Origin: Thermoleophilia bacterium
GTDB lineage: Bacteria; Actinomycetota; Thermoleophilia; Gaiellales; F1-60-MAGs149
Reading direction: 5' to 3'
Length of the DNA stretch: 6,001 nt
NCBI GenBank assembly: GCA_016462095.1
Contig: JAEMTW010000122.1
Coordinates: 1-6,001, forward strand
Shown: in pieces, positions 5,997 through 6,001 of the stretch
Layout of the letters: each line of letters opens with the position of its first letter
How positions within the stretch are numbered: the first letter of the stretch is position 1
The notes under the pieces: model-generated
What the model was told of the DNA's origin: nothing
The model's input: only the letters and a program-made list of their open reading frames with translations
Databases searched by the model: none
Translations under genes and position numbers: made by a program

Positions 5997-6001
5997 TCGG
6001 C
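5993..6001 (+). CDS. Possible start of a further coupled gene (first three codons only)
   Basis: ATGATCGGC begins inside the stop of the isomerase gene as an ATGA overlap and reads M-I-G before the window ends. The same kind of junction occurs elsewhere in this window, which makes a real start plausible. An M-I-G opening is compatible with a Rossmann-fold dehydrogenase, a frequent neighbour of such isomerases, but three codons cannot identify it. Confidence 0.3.

Overview
The window comes from a high-GC bacterial chromosome. The split two-gene glycine-dehydrogenase-like pair and the apparently leaderless starts would suit an actinobacterium-like lineage, but this is only an inference; no rRNA or marker gene fixes the taxonomy. 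The DNA is almost entirely coding. The only gene-free stretches are a 17-bp divergent intergenic region (4026-4042) and a 158-bp gap (4688-4845), which holds a long perfect palindrome.

Minus-strand operon (positions 4025 down to 1): four genes read leftward in tight order. They are a creatininase-family metal hydrolase, a COG3199-type ATP-NAD kinase-like protein, and the two subunits of a glycine-dehydrogenase (P-protein)-like PLP enzyme. The subunit 2 gene runs off the left edge. The junctions are stop/start overlaps (ATGA at 3288-3285, GTGA or a 9-base offset at 2200-2191, ATGA at 821-818), so the genes are almost certainly cotranscribed and translationally coupled. Both P-protein subunits keep the family fold signatures but lack several motifs that are nearly invariant in true glycine dehydrogenase. 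No gcvT, gcvH or lpd is in view. I therefore read the pair as a divergent P-protein paralogue, possibly with another substrate.

Plus-strand group (4043 to the right edge): an RraA/HMG-aldolase-like protein is followed, after the palindrome, by a VOC (glyoxalase-fold) metalloprotein and a xylose-isomerase-like TIM-barrel sugar isomerase/epimerase. The last two are coupled through a TGATG junction. A further gene may begin at the right edge with ATGATCGGC. These are typical catabolic enzymes for keto acids or sugars.

The two transcription units diverge from a compact region in which -10 hexamers on opposite strands overlap almost completely. Each hexamer sits six bases from a start codon, as expected for leaderless mRNAs. 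The shared control region suggests that hydrolase, kinase, PLP decarboxylase-like enzyme, aldolase and isomerases belong to one catabolic programme, but its substrate cannot be named from sequence alone.
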